A DNA stretch of 64,000 nucleotides. Origin: Leptospira noguchii serovar Panama str. CZ214 (GTDB lineage: Bacteria; Spirochaetota; Leptospiria; Leptospirales; Leptospiraceae). Numbering within the stretch: position 1 is the stretch's first letter; the number at the start of each line of letters is the position of its first letter. The stretch is taken from NCBI RefSeq assembly GCF_000306255.2, contig NZ_AKWY02000034.1, positions 186,001 to 250,000 on the forward strand, written 5' to 3'. Shown piece after piece: positions 27,371-35,439 of the stretch. Made by a program: the position numbers and the translations under genes. The notes under the pieces were generated by a model. It worked only from the letters and a program-made list of their open reading frames with translations, ran no database searches and was not told the DNA's origin.

Positions 27371-28925
27371 TAGAACTGAGATTACTTTATGGAACCGAAT
27401 CTGGCAGGCTGCGGTTAGAGATCCAGAGAAACCGATTATCAGCGATTTCCAGCAAGTGTGGACTTGGCGCTCATTGCTCTGGCGTGCCCAAGGTTATGCA
27501 GAGGCACTCAGATCCTTTTCTGTTAACTCTGCTGAAACTCCCATTGTTCCAATTCTTGTAGATCGAACAGGCGAAACTGTTGCAGCTATTTTGGGTGCTT
27601 TGATTTCAGGAAGGGGCTTTTCGCCGTTATCCCCCCAACAGCCTTCTTCTCGGTTAGCACATTGCTTTTCTTCTCTAAATGCTCAATCTGTCATTTTTTT
27701 AGGTACAGTAGAAGAACGTCAGAAAAGTGAACAAGCCTTTCCGAATCTTCGTCATATGATTCCAGTTCCACAAAGTATTGAATCTGGTTTGCCTTCGCAA
27801 CCTATGGAACCAGATTCAAACCAACTTTTTTACGTTTTGTTTACTTCTGGTTCGACCGGGGTTCCCAAGGGAGTTGTTGCAGATTATGGTAACATCGAAA
27901 ATACTCTGCTTTGGAGTATAGATATGTTGGATTGGTACCCAATGGATGTGATTGGATGTGCTACTAACTTTTTCTTTGATATTTCAATGTTTGATGTCTT
28001 AACAACTCTTTACTTCGATATCCCACTTGCCATTTTTTCTAATCCATCCGATGTGACTCAAGTCGTTGCTGAAACGGCTACTTTTCGTGTAACATCAATT
28101 TTCGCTGTACCTACATTTTTTTCACAATTGCTTCGCAACGGTATTATCAATGATTCTAGGCTAACAGGACTTAGACGCATAATCGCAGGAGGGGATTTTT
28201 TCCCTCCTGCTCATGTTCTTCGTTGGATGGAGAGTTTACCTGCAGTCGATATTTTTAATGTATGGGGACCTACCGAGACATCAATCGTAAATACAATGCA
28301 CAAAATCGGACATCTAGATATTCAACCTCTTCGGGAAGGTCGCCCTGCACCAGTTGGGAAAGCTCACTCTCGAATGCAATTTCGCCTGATAGATAAGTCA
28401 TCGAAGATTTTATATGAGCCAAATCAAAGGGGTGAAATCTGTATGCTTGGGGCTTGTGTTACACGTGGATATATAGGTGATTCTGAAAAGACTAATCAGG
28501 CTTATATAGAACTCGAGGGTCACCGTGCTTTTCGTACGCAGGATCTTGGATATGTTGATGATGTCGGTAATCTTTTCATTGTTGGTAGAATTGGTTCAAC
28601 TGTTAAGGTAGCAGGTTATCGAATTGATTTGGGTGAAGTTGAGACTGCTGCTGTTTCGCTTCCAGGAATTCATCTTGCTTGTGGTTTTGTATTTGATGTT
28701 GGTGAAAGTCATCAAGAGTTGTGGTTGGCGTTAGAGCCAAAGGAAATGAATAGAGCATTGGATATATTTTTAATCAAAAAAAATCTCAGGGCTATTCTCC
28801 CAGCTTACATGGTACCAAAACGAATTATTATAATAGATATGCTCCCCCGAAATGCCAATGCGAAAATAGACCGAAAAGCAGTTAAGGAAATCGTTAGTCA
28901 TAAAGCGCGAGATTCTGAGGAATGA
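27360..28925 (+). CDS. stand-alone adenylation enzyme (DltA/NRPS A-domain type)
   Basis: This is a 521-residue ANL-superfamily enzyme that activates a carboxylate with ATP and loads it on a carrier protein. Motifs: A3 TSGSTGVPKG (162-171), A4 FFFDIS (204-209), A5 NVWGPTETSI (300-309), A8 VKVAGYRIDLGEVE (415-428) and A10 with Lys502 in NAKIDRK. The Asp at A4 (FDxS) is the residue that holds the alpha-amino group in amino-acid-activating members, so an amino acid is the likely substrate. Odd points: A7 reads FRTQD instead of the usual Y/F-R-T-G-D, and the A8 G-R-x-D is GRIG. It overlaps genes on both sides. Confidence 0.8.
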   Translation: MKSSRTEITLWNRIWQAAVRDPEKPIISDFQQVWTWRSLLWRAQGYAEALRSFSVNSAETPIVPILVDRTGETVAAILGALISGRGFSPLSPQQPSSRLAHCFSSLNAQSVIFLGTVEERQKSEQAFPNLRHMIPVPQSIESGLPSQPMEPDSNQLFYVLFTSGSTGVPKGVVADYGNIENTLLWSIDMLDWYPMDVIGCATNFFFDISMFDVLTTLYFDIPLAIFSNPSDVTQVVAETATFRVTSIFAVPTFFSQLLRNGIINDSRLTGLRRIIAGGDFFPPAHVLRWMESLPAVDIFNVWGPTETSIVNTMHKIGHLDIQPLREGRPAPVGKAHSRMQFRLIDKSSKILYEPNQRGEICMLGACVTRGYIGDSEKTNQAYIELEGHRAFRTQDLGYVDDVGNLFIVGRIGSTVKVAGYRIDLGEVETAAVSLPGIHLACGFVFDVGESHQELWLALEPKEMNRALDIFLIKKNLRAILPAYMVPKRIIIIDMLPRNANAKIDRKAVKEIVSHKARDSEE

Positions 28926-29869
28926 AGGGATTTTTATTAACAATGTCGGGCGTTGTCCTGACAAAGTGGATCGATCAGAATGGTCATATGAATGTATCTT
29001 CGTACATGAATCTTTTTGACCAAAGCACGAACATACTTCTTCAGCAATCTGGCCTTGTATCTTTAGAAATTGATTCTGAAATTACTTTAGTGGCAGGGCG
29101 GATTTTTATCGAGCACAGAAAGGAGTTATTAGAAGGCGAGTCATGGGAAGTGTGGTCTGGTTTTGTCACAGTCTGCTCCTCCTTTATTACTATCACTCAT
29201 CGCATTCGTAGTGGTACTTCAATTCGTGCTGTCTGCGATATACGAGGGACAGCATTTTCGAAATTTACAAGAAAATCTGCCTTTTGGGATATAGATTCAA
29301 TGATGAAAGCTAAACGGTTTCTTGTGCCTGGTTTGGCTGATCGATTTGAAAAAAATAGCAGTAATAGTAACCAAATATTCCGTGGTCTGGAGCAATCTCA
29401 ATCTAGTATTTCAAACCGATGGCAGATCGTCATTTTTACGGTTAATGGGAAACCAAACCATGTAGGCATTTCCATTCCGAATTATGGTTTGGCTGATCTT
29501 TCGTTGTTAGGTGCTCGTATCATTTCATGGGATGGATCTTCATTACCGAAAGGGGAGCGTCTTTTTTTTGATATTGAAATACCTACTCCGGAAGATGCTT
29601 TGGCTTTTTTACAACAGCCGGGTTTGCTTACATTGGAAATTATTAAGCAAGAAAAGAAATTTAAAGGATGGCATTTGACTGAGGAAGCACCTGATTTCGT
29701 TCGTCGATTAAGAAACTTAAGATCTAGAAACCCGAGCGATATGAATTGTGTGGAATGGATCGTTTATGCCTTGGAGTTAGGCGGTATCAATATACCTATG
29801 GATGTTCTTACGCCTACGGAGTTAATGAATTGGTGTCAAAGCAATTATTGTGTAATATTAAAAAATTGA
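28922..29869 (+). CDS. hot-dog thioesterase domain fused to a permuted papain-fold-like domain
   Basis: The protein has 315 residues. Residues 8-135 look like a 4HBT/acyl-ACP thioesterase domain, with the classic D-x3-H-x-N arrangement D18, H22, N24 and Y28. Residues about 165-310 are different. The order HVGISI (His180) followed by MNCVEWIVYALELGG (Cys276) is the His-then-Cys pattern of circularly permuted NlpC/P60 proteins such as LRAT and YiiX. Those enzymes use the cysteine to cleave or transfer acyl or amide bonds. The ATG overlaps the adenylation stop (ATGA). It may off-load or transfer the carrier-bound group. The second domain is my reading from two motifs only. Confidence 0.6.
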   Translation: MKGFLLTMSGVVLTKWIDQNGHMNVSSYMNLFDQSTNILLQQSGLVSLEIDSEITLVAGRIFIEHRKELLEGESWEVWSGFVTVCSSFITITHRIRSGTSIRAVCDIRGTAFSKFTRKSAFWDIDSMMKAKRFLVPGLADRFEKNSSNSNQIFRGLEQSQSSISNRWQIVIFTVNGKPNHVGISIPNYGLADLSLLGARIISWDGSSLPKGERLFFDIEIPTPEDALAFLQQPGLLTLEIIKQEKKFKGWHLTEEAPDFVRRLRNLRSRNPSDMNCVEWIVYALELGGINIPMDVLTPTELMNWCQSNYCVILKN

Positions 29870-30169
29870 AAATGAATTTTGCAATGGACAACGCTTCAAA
29901 AAATTATAATCTGTTTATCTTTGCAAAAGACTGGAAATACTTTGGACTATGCAAAGTGATGTTTTTCCTACAGAGATTGTATAGAAAGAGTCAATAAAAC
30001 CTGCATAGTTCAATTGTCGGTGAGTTGTGTTAATACTTTTTGTATGTTCAAGTCTTTTCTGTGAGGAATTACCCTTTACTTTTTATATAGTCTCTATCAT
30101 GAATTGTGTGAAGTTCAAAATCACTTTAGATTAAGAATAAGGGCCTGTATTGGAAAAGATTAATAACGT
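29870..30169 (+). other. 300-bp gap without a recognisable gene
   Basis: There is an open frame over part of it, but it lies mostly within the preceding gene in another frame and shows no family signal. No strong terminator or repeat is visible. Confidence 0.5.
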
Positions 30170-31474
30170 ATGAAGCTTTATAAAGACAAAATTGACATGA
30201 TGTCCCTGCTAAGAAAAATAACCCCTCTTGCACGAACGATTGCAAATAATGATACCGATAAGGCATTGCAAATGCTTACAGAATTTTTGCCTGGTGCCTT
30301 TATTGAAGGTTTTCCGTCTGGAAGCAAAGCTTGGTCTTGGACTATTCCGCGCCGTTGGGAATTAGATGGTGCTACGATTAGAGCGAATGGCGAGACTCTG
30401 GTAGATGTTGCATGGAATCCGCTCCATGTAATTAATTATTCTCAGCCATTTAAAGGGACAGTAGAGCGAGAAGAGCTACTTAAACATCTTCATACAATCC
30501 CAGAGCGCTCTCAGGCAATCCCATTTGTTTTCAGTTTTTACGAGCCAGTATGGGGTTTTTCTATCCCTCATGATTGGTTAAGCCGCTTTACTAGCGATAC
30601 CTATGAAGTTGAAATTAACAGTCGTTTCGATGATGGGAATCTGAATACTCTTTCCCTACTTATACCTGGTGATTCAGAAGAAACATTTGTGATTTGTTCA
30701 AATATTTGTCATCCAACTCAGGTCAATGATTCTTTGACCGGAGTCGCAGTAACATTGGATATTGCTTCACGATTGTTAGCTAGGGAGCGCCGTAAGTATT
30801 CCTATTTGATAATGGTAGTGCCGGAAACGATTGGCAGCATAGCGTATTTATCCAATCACCCGGAAATAATAAATACTTCAATCGGAGGTTTTTTTAGTGA
30901 GATGCTCGGCACTAATGGTCCATTGGTTGGGCAGAGAACAAGACGGGGGGATACTTACTGGGACAAAATTCTCGAAGACGTTTTAACAAATTCAAATTTA
31001 CCAAACAAAATTGTGAGTTTCTTAAAAAGTGCATGCAATGATGAAAAAGTATTGGATAGCCCAGGAGTGGATATCCCAACTTTTTCATTAACGCGATTTC
31101 CTTATCCAGAATACCATACTAGTGATGATAATATTGAGCTAATTGACGTAGAACGGATCAGAGAAGCGCGAGATTTACTTCAGGAAATTATCGATTTAGC
31201 TGAAGAAGATTATATTCCGGTTTTGAATCAGCCAGGACCGATCTTTTTATCTGGGTATGGCTTATATCCAAATTGGCGAGATGATCCTTCTTTAATACCA
31301 CTTTGGGAATCTTTTTTTGATGTGATGTATAGTATAGATGGCGTGCATTCAGTAATTGAATTAGCGAATTTGCGACAAATTCCAATTAGTCATTTTTTTT
31401 ATTGGACTGATGCTTTTGCTCAAAAGGGATTATTAATGAAGAAATCTTTTTTACTTGGACGTAAGACCAATTAG
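30170..31474 (+). CDS. DUF4910-type M28 aminopeptidase homologue
   Basis: This 434-residue cytoplasmic-looking protein has the metal-ligand order of M28 aminopeptidases: His181 and Asp187 in CHPTQVNDSLTG, Glu219 in VVPETIGS, Glu244 in FFSEMLG and His316 in PEYHTSDD. Residues 40-150 form the inserted domain of the DUF4910/DUF2172 group, and the last ~90 residues look like a small winged-helix-type tail. Members are frequent in polysaccharide loci with no settled role. Next to an amino-acid-type adenylation enzyme and carrier, it might remove or trim an aminoacyl group. It starts 300 bases after the fusion gene, so co-transcription is likely but not coupled. Confidence 0.75.
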   Translation: MKLYKDKIDMMSLLRKITPLARTIANNDTDKALQMLTEFLPGAFIEGFPSGSKAWSWTIPRRWELDGATIRANGETLVDVAWNPLHVINYSQPFKGTVEREELLKHLHTIPERSQAIPFVFSFYEPVWGFSIPHDWLSRFTSDTYEVEINSRFDDGNLNTLSLLIPGDSEETFVICSNICHPTQVNDSLTGVAVTLDIASRLLARERRKYSYLIMVVPETIGSIAYLSNHPEIINTSIGGFFSEMLGTNGPLVGQRTRRGDTYWDKILEDVLTNSNLPNKIVSFLKSACNDEKVLDSPGVDIPTFSLTRFPYPEYHTSDDNIELIDVERIREARDLLQEIIDLAEEDYIPVLNQPGPIFLSGYGLYPNWRDDPSLIPLWESFFDVMYSIDGVHSVIELANLRQIPISHFFYWTDAFAQKGLLMKKSFLLGRKTN

Positions 31475-31569
31475 GATGAAGAAGCATATTTCTAAAGAAA
31501 ATATAGTTCTTCCTTTTTATTGAATAAAACATTATTCATTGAGATCCTAAGAAGTATAAGGGCTAATTT

Positions 31570-33213
31570 TTGATCGGAAAATTAAGTTCAATATTCAATT
31601 GTGTCATGAAAAAGCGCCAGCAAAGCAGGTTGCGTCAAATGATGCGCGGTTACCGAATGTTAAAACAAACGAGTCGGCTAAACCTAATTGAAATAGTTAA
31701 GCAAGCATTAACCGAACACAACTTAAACCAGAACAACCAGACTATTTCATCGTTTGTGATTGGATCTGGGGCAGGATTGGGAGAAATCGTTATAAGGCAA
31801 TATTTACTTGTTCGGGTTGGAGATATCAAACTTAATCGGGCATTGTTACTGTCTTTAGCTAAAGATAATAAACGAGTAATTTTCCCGCTGCCTAAGGAAT
31901 GGCGTAAAATATTAATGCAATATGATTTTAAGGTTGCCCATTTCAGATCTGCGCTTCTTTGGCAACTGTATGTTGTTATATTTTTGCTTTATGGTATAAT
32001 AAAGATTGGGGCAATTACATTTGCGGGAATAACTTCAGGAAAAAAAACAGTTTTATATCAGAAACGTTACGCTTACTTTGCAAATCTAGGTATAGACAAT
32101 CTGCCTAAAAAGATCAATAGTGGAGAAAGTTATAATATCATTTCTTGGTATCTACAGTGGATTGGTAGAGCGTCTGATCTTGAAGTTATTCACCATGGAG
32201 TAACGAAAGCTTTGCCTACTGTAGTAGGAGGTATCCCAATTTTGCCACGTCAGGCACCATTACCTGAACTAGTTGGTATACAATCAATTGTTAGGTATTT
32301 CTTTTGGGGATTAGGTGCCAGTTTGATTGCAGTGTTGCATTGCCTTCACGGTCGTTGGTGGTATGCGTTGTTGTTAAATCAGGCTGCAATTGCAGCTCAG
32401 GTACGCAATTTACCTGCTGGTTTACTAGCACAGGATTATTTGTTTAATATTTCCGGTTGGATCTATCGTCCCCTTTGGACGTATGAAGCCGAACAACTAG
32501 GGTCAGCAATCACCTTCTATTTTTATTCTACTAATTCAGAATCTTTTAAAAAGCAAAATGGTTATCCGCCCATTAATCATGGTTGGAAGGCAATGTCTTG
32601 GCCTCATTATTTGGTATGGGATAAATACCAGGCAGATTTTGTACGCCAAGCAGTAGGGAATTACGCAAATATCAGTATTGTTGGATCAATTTGGTTTCAA
32701 GGTGGCGTCGTCGAGGTACCAAAGATCAACAATCCTAGTATTGCTGTTTTTGATGTACAACCGGTACGTAGTTCTCGGTATCGAATTCTAGGAATGGACT
32801 TAGAATATTATATTCCAGAAATATCTATTCGGTTCCTTTCTGATATCTTAGAATCTATTTCCAAAATGGATGGAAATATGATTTTGAAAAGAAAGAGAAA
32901 AATAGGAAAACTCGCTCATCCAAAATACAGAAATTTTTTGAATAAGTTAGATCTACACCCTCATTTTCATACAATTGATTCAGAAATATCCGCATATGCA
33001 TTGTGTGAAAAATGTTCACTAGTAATTTCTATGCCATTTACTTCTACAGCATTGATTGCCGAAGGGTTGGGCAAACCCTCTATATACTATGACCCCAGTG
33101 GAATAATACAAAAAGATGACAGAGCAGCACATGGAATACCAATCATATCTGGTCAAAAGGAATTAAAAAATTGGTTAGAAGCGAATATTTGTAATCAAAA
33201 CAGGATAAATTAA
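31570..33213 (+). CDS. PFTS-motif polysaccharide biosynthesis protein
   Basis: This 547-residue protein carries SMPFTSTALIAEGLGKPS near its C-terminus (PFTS at 489-492), the signature of a leptospiral O-antigen family I remember as TIGR04326 (LIC13510-like). The pattern resembles the nucleotide-binding end of GT-B transferases. A hydrophobic stretch at residues 135-160 and another around 240-265 suggest membrane association. The TTG at 31570 has AAGGG about 7 bases upstream; an in-frame ATG at 31606 is an alternative. It is probably a glycosyltransferase; substrate unknown. It ends 9 bases before the KdsA-like gene. Confidence 0.7.
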   Translation: MIGKLSSIFNCVMKKRQQSRLRQMMRGYRMLKQTSRLNLIEIVKQALTEHNLNQNNQTISSFVIGSGAGLGEIVIRQYLLVRVGDIKLNRALLLSLAKDNKRVIFPLPKEWRKILMQYDFKVAHFRSALLWQLYVVIFLLYGIIKIGAITFAGITSGKKTVLYQKRYAYFANLGIDNLPKKINSGESYNIISWYLQWIGRASDLEVIHHGVTKALPTVVGGIPILPRQAPLPELVGIQSIVRYFFWGLGASLIAVLHCLHGRWWYALLLNQAAIAAQVRNLPAGLLAQDYLFNISGWIYRPLWTYEAEQLGSAITFYFYSTNSESFKKQNGYPPINHGWKAMSWPHYLVWDKYQADFVRQAVGNYANISIVGSIWFQGGVVEVPKINNPSIAVFDVQPVRSSRYRILGMDLEYYIPEISIRFLSDILESISKMDGNMILKRKRKIGKLAHPKYRNFLNKLDLHPHFHTIDSEISAYALCEKCSLVISMPFTSTALIAEGLGKPSIYYDPSGIIQKDDRAAHGIPIISGQKELKNWLEANICNQNRIN

Positions 33214-33222
33214 TAAACTTAT

Positions 33223-34101
33223 ATGAAACCAAAAATGATCGAAGTTGGATACGGAAATGTATCAAAAGTAAAAATAGGTGAAACCCTGCCTCTTGTCTTT
33301 ATTGGAGGTCCTTGTGCTATTGAGTCTAAAGAGCACACATTTATGATGGCCAAGCGTATTCAGGAAATTTGCAATCGTGTTGGAATTCCTTGGATTTTAA
33401 AAGCATGTTATGACAAAGATTGTCGTTCGGCGCCGGATAGTTTTCACGGTCTTGGATTGGACGATGGTTTGAGAATTTTGGCCGATGTAAGAGATGAATT
33501 TGGAATACCCGTTACTTCCGATTTTTCCGATGCTTCATGGGGAGCGGCCACCGGTGAAGTCTGCGATTTGGTTCAAGTTCCGGCTTACCTTTGTCGCCAA
33601 ACGTCGATTTTACGAGCGGCCGCTTTGACAAAAAGACCGATTCATCTGAAAAAAGGACAATTTATGAGTCCTTGGAATATGAAGAATTCGGTAAGGAAAA
33701 TCGAAGCAAACGGAAATCATCAAATTTTGCTTACGGATCGTGGAACTTTTTTTGGATATAACATGCTTGTAAACGATTTCAAATGTTTTCCGATCATGGC
33801 GGAAACTGGTTATCCGGTCTGTTTTGATGCTACACATTCAATACAACTTCCTACTTCTATGGGAAATATTTCCGGCGGTCAGAGAGAATACATTCCTCAT
33901 TTAGTAAGAGGGGCAGCAGCTTGCGGAATCAACGCTTTGTTTATGGAAGTTCACAATGATCCCCAAAACGCAAAATCGGATGCCAACACCGTACTTGATA
34001 TTCAATACTTGGAAAGAATTCTTTTTCAAGCAAAACATATGCACGAACAAAGATTGGAACTTTTAGCAAAGTGGGGAGAAGACAATGTCCACAGAAATTA
34101 A
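33223..34101 (+). CDS. kdsA: KdsA-like 3-deoxy-ulosonic acid 8-phosphate synthase with altered KANRS motif
   Basis: The 292-residue protein is clearly of the KdsA family: GGPCAIES (28-35, with the metal-binding Cys31 of metal-dependent members), PAYLCRQTSIL, IHLKKGQFMSPWNMKN, TDRGTFFGYNMLVNDF, DATHSIQLPTSMG and a late metal-ligand segment MEVHNDP. KdsA condenses arabinose 5-phosphate with phosphoenolpyruvate. The family's KANRS motif, where Asn helps define the substrate, reads KDCRS at 65-69, so Ala and Asn are Asp66 and Cys67. This may mean a different aldose phosphate. The housekeeping kdsA is expected elsewhere in the genome. It overlaps the CBS gene by 17 bases. Confidence 0.85.
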   Translation: MKPKMIEVGYGNVSKVKIGETLPLVFIGGPCAIESKEHTFMMAKRIQEICNRVGIPWILKACYDKDCRSAPDSFHGLGLDDGLRILADVRDEFGIPVTSDFSDASWGAATGEVCDLVQVPAYLCRQTSILRAAALTKRPIHLKKGQFMSPWNMKNSVRKIEANGNHQILLTDRGTFFGYNMLVNDFKCFPIMAETGYPVCFDATHSIQLPTSMGNISGGQREYIPHLVRGAAACGINALFMEVHNDPQNAKSDANTVLDIQYLERILFQAKHMHEQRLELLAKWGEDNVHRN

Positions 34102-34504
34102 TCGTAATAAACTAGTAAGAGAAGTTATGCTAAAATTAGATTCGTTTCCTATACTCAATGAAACGACAATTCTGAAAGAAGCATTAGAAACGATGGGAAA
34201 GTTTAATTTAGGAATAGCTTGTATTGTTGATTCTAATTTAAAGTTATTAGGACTTGTGACGGATGGAGATATTCGTAGAAAACTATTAAAAGTTCAAAAA
34301 CCCTTCTCAGCACTTTTCGTTGATGATGCTTTAGAACACTGTATAAAATCACCAATATGTATTAACCCTGATGCCAAACTAATTGATGGTGTGAACTTGA
34401 TGGGGGCGAAACACGTATGGGATTTACCAGTAGTAGATGATAATCTTAGTCTTGTAGGCTTGTTACATTTGCATCCTGCTATTAGTTCTATTTTAGGGGA
34501 ATAA
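34085..34504 (+). CDS. CBS-domain-pair protein (KdsD-like C-terminal half without SIS domain)
   Basis: The 139-residue protein consists of two CBS domains: LNETTILKEALETMGKFNLGIACIVD and LVTDGDIRR in the first, ICINPDAKLIDGVNLMGAKHVWDLPVVDD in the second. The LGLVTDGDIRR form is that of the CBS pair in KdsD and GutQ arabinose-phosphate isomerases and in NTP transferases such as PtmE. The SIS isomerase domain is absent here. It may regulate or complete the KdsA-like enzyme whose gene it overlaps. It may also be what remains of a larger gene, although its start and stop look normal. Confidence 0.8.
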   Translation: MSTEINRNKLVREVMLKLDSFPILNETTILKEALETMGKFNLGIACIVDSNLKLLGLVTDGDIRRKLLKVQKPFSALFVDDALEHCIKSPICINPDAKLIDGVNLMGAKHVWDLPVVDDNLSLVGLLHLHPAISSILGE

Positions 34505-34505
34505 A

Positions 34506-35435
34506 ATGATTTTTTTTGGGGTAGAATCTAAAAAAATACTCATAAAAAATCTCAAAGATGATGAAAATGTAACCTCTTCTCATTGGAAAAAATATCATCA
34601 AGATTTTGATGTGAATGAGGATGGTGGAATCGATGGAATAATTGGCTTTGGGGATGTAGAAACAAAATACTCTTGGGCCAAGATTCTTATTCATACTTAT
34701 TTTCAGAGATTTTTTAGAAAAATAGCAAAAAGATATAGTGGATTTAAAGATTTAGATGCTAAAATGTCTGAAATTTTGAATCTTCAAAATCGGGCTTATA
34801 GTTTGGATGCACTGAGGCAAACTATAACTTTGGCTTTTTTGAAAGATCATATAAAGAATTATAAAAATATAGATGTAGCCGTAGTTATTGGTGATGGATT
34901 TGCTTCTATGGCTTCGCTTTTACTCGTAAGTAAATTTGTAAAGAAAGTTGTTTCGATAAATTTATCTAAAACTCTATTTGTAGATTTAGAATATTTTTCT
35001 AGAATTTCAAGTTACTATAACTTTAATTATTGCCTGCTAACTGAAAAAGAGGATTTAAAAAACATTTTCAATGGCACTGCAGATTTTATTGCAATTCAAG
35101 CATCCAATCAAAAGTTTCTACAATCTATTCCAGCTGATTTAATTATCAACATTGCTTCTATGCAAGAAATGAATCATGAAGTTATTCAACAGTATTTTGA
35201 AGACATGAGAATTATATCCAGAGAGAAAGAGATTCTATTTTATTGTTGTAATAGAGAAGAGAAAACACTACCAGATGGAACCGCGATAATTTTCAAAAAA
35301 TATCCATGGAAAGAATCTGATGAAATTCTAATAGATGAGTTATGTTCTTGGCACCAAGAATATTACGCCTTACGACCTCCCTTTTATAGAAGATATGACG
35401 GACCGATCAGACACAGATTAGTAAAATTAAATTAA
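34506..35435 (+). CDS. NanM-like putative sugar O-methyltransferase
   Basis: This 309-residue protein resembles the putative sugar O-methyltransferase group I know as TIGR04371 (NanM-like). It has an N-terminal helical part, a SAM-site-like VVIGDGFASMASLLLV, LINIASMQEMNHEV at the strand-4 position, and a C-terminal RPPFYRRYDGPIRHRLVKL. Motif I lacks the usual glycine-rich pattern but matches what the group shows. It probably methylates a sugar hydroxyl, in this context of the ulosonic acid. It starts 1 base after the CBS gene and ends 4 bases before the aldolase gene. Confidence 0.7.
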   Translation: MIFFGVESKKILIKNLKDDENVTSSHWKKYHQDFDVNEDGGIDGIIGFGDVETKYSWAKILIHTYFQRFFRKIAKRYSGFKDLDAKMSEILNLQNRAYSLDALRQTITLAFLKDHIKNYKNIDVAVVIGDGFASMASLLLVSKFVKKVVSINLSKTLFVDLEYFSRISSYYNFNYCLLTEKEDLKNIFNGTADFIAIQASNQKFLQSIPADLIINIASMQEMNHEVIQQYFEDMRIISREKEILFYCCNREEKTLPDGTAIIFKKYPWKESDEILIDELCSWHQEYYALRPPFYRRYDGPIRHRLVKLN

Positions 35436-35439
35436 AGTT

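Noticed and set aside
29746..29997. 83-codon frame at the end of the thioesterase fusion
   Set aside because: Most of it overlaps the last third of the fusion gene in another frame, and the part beyond shows no family signal.
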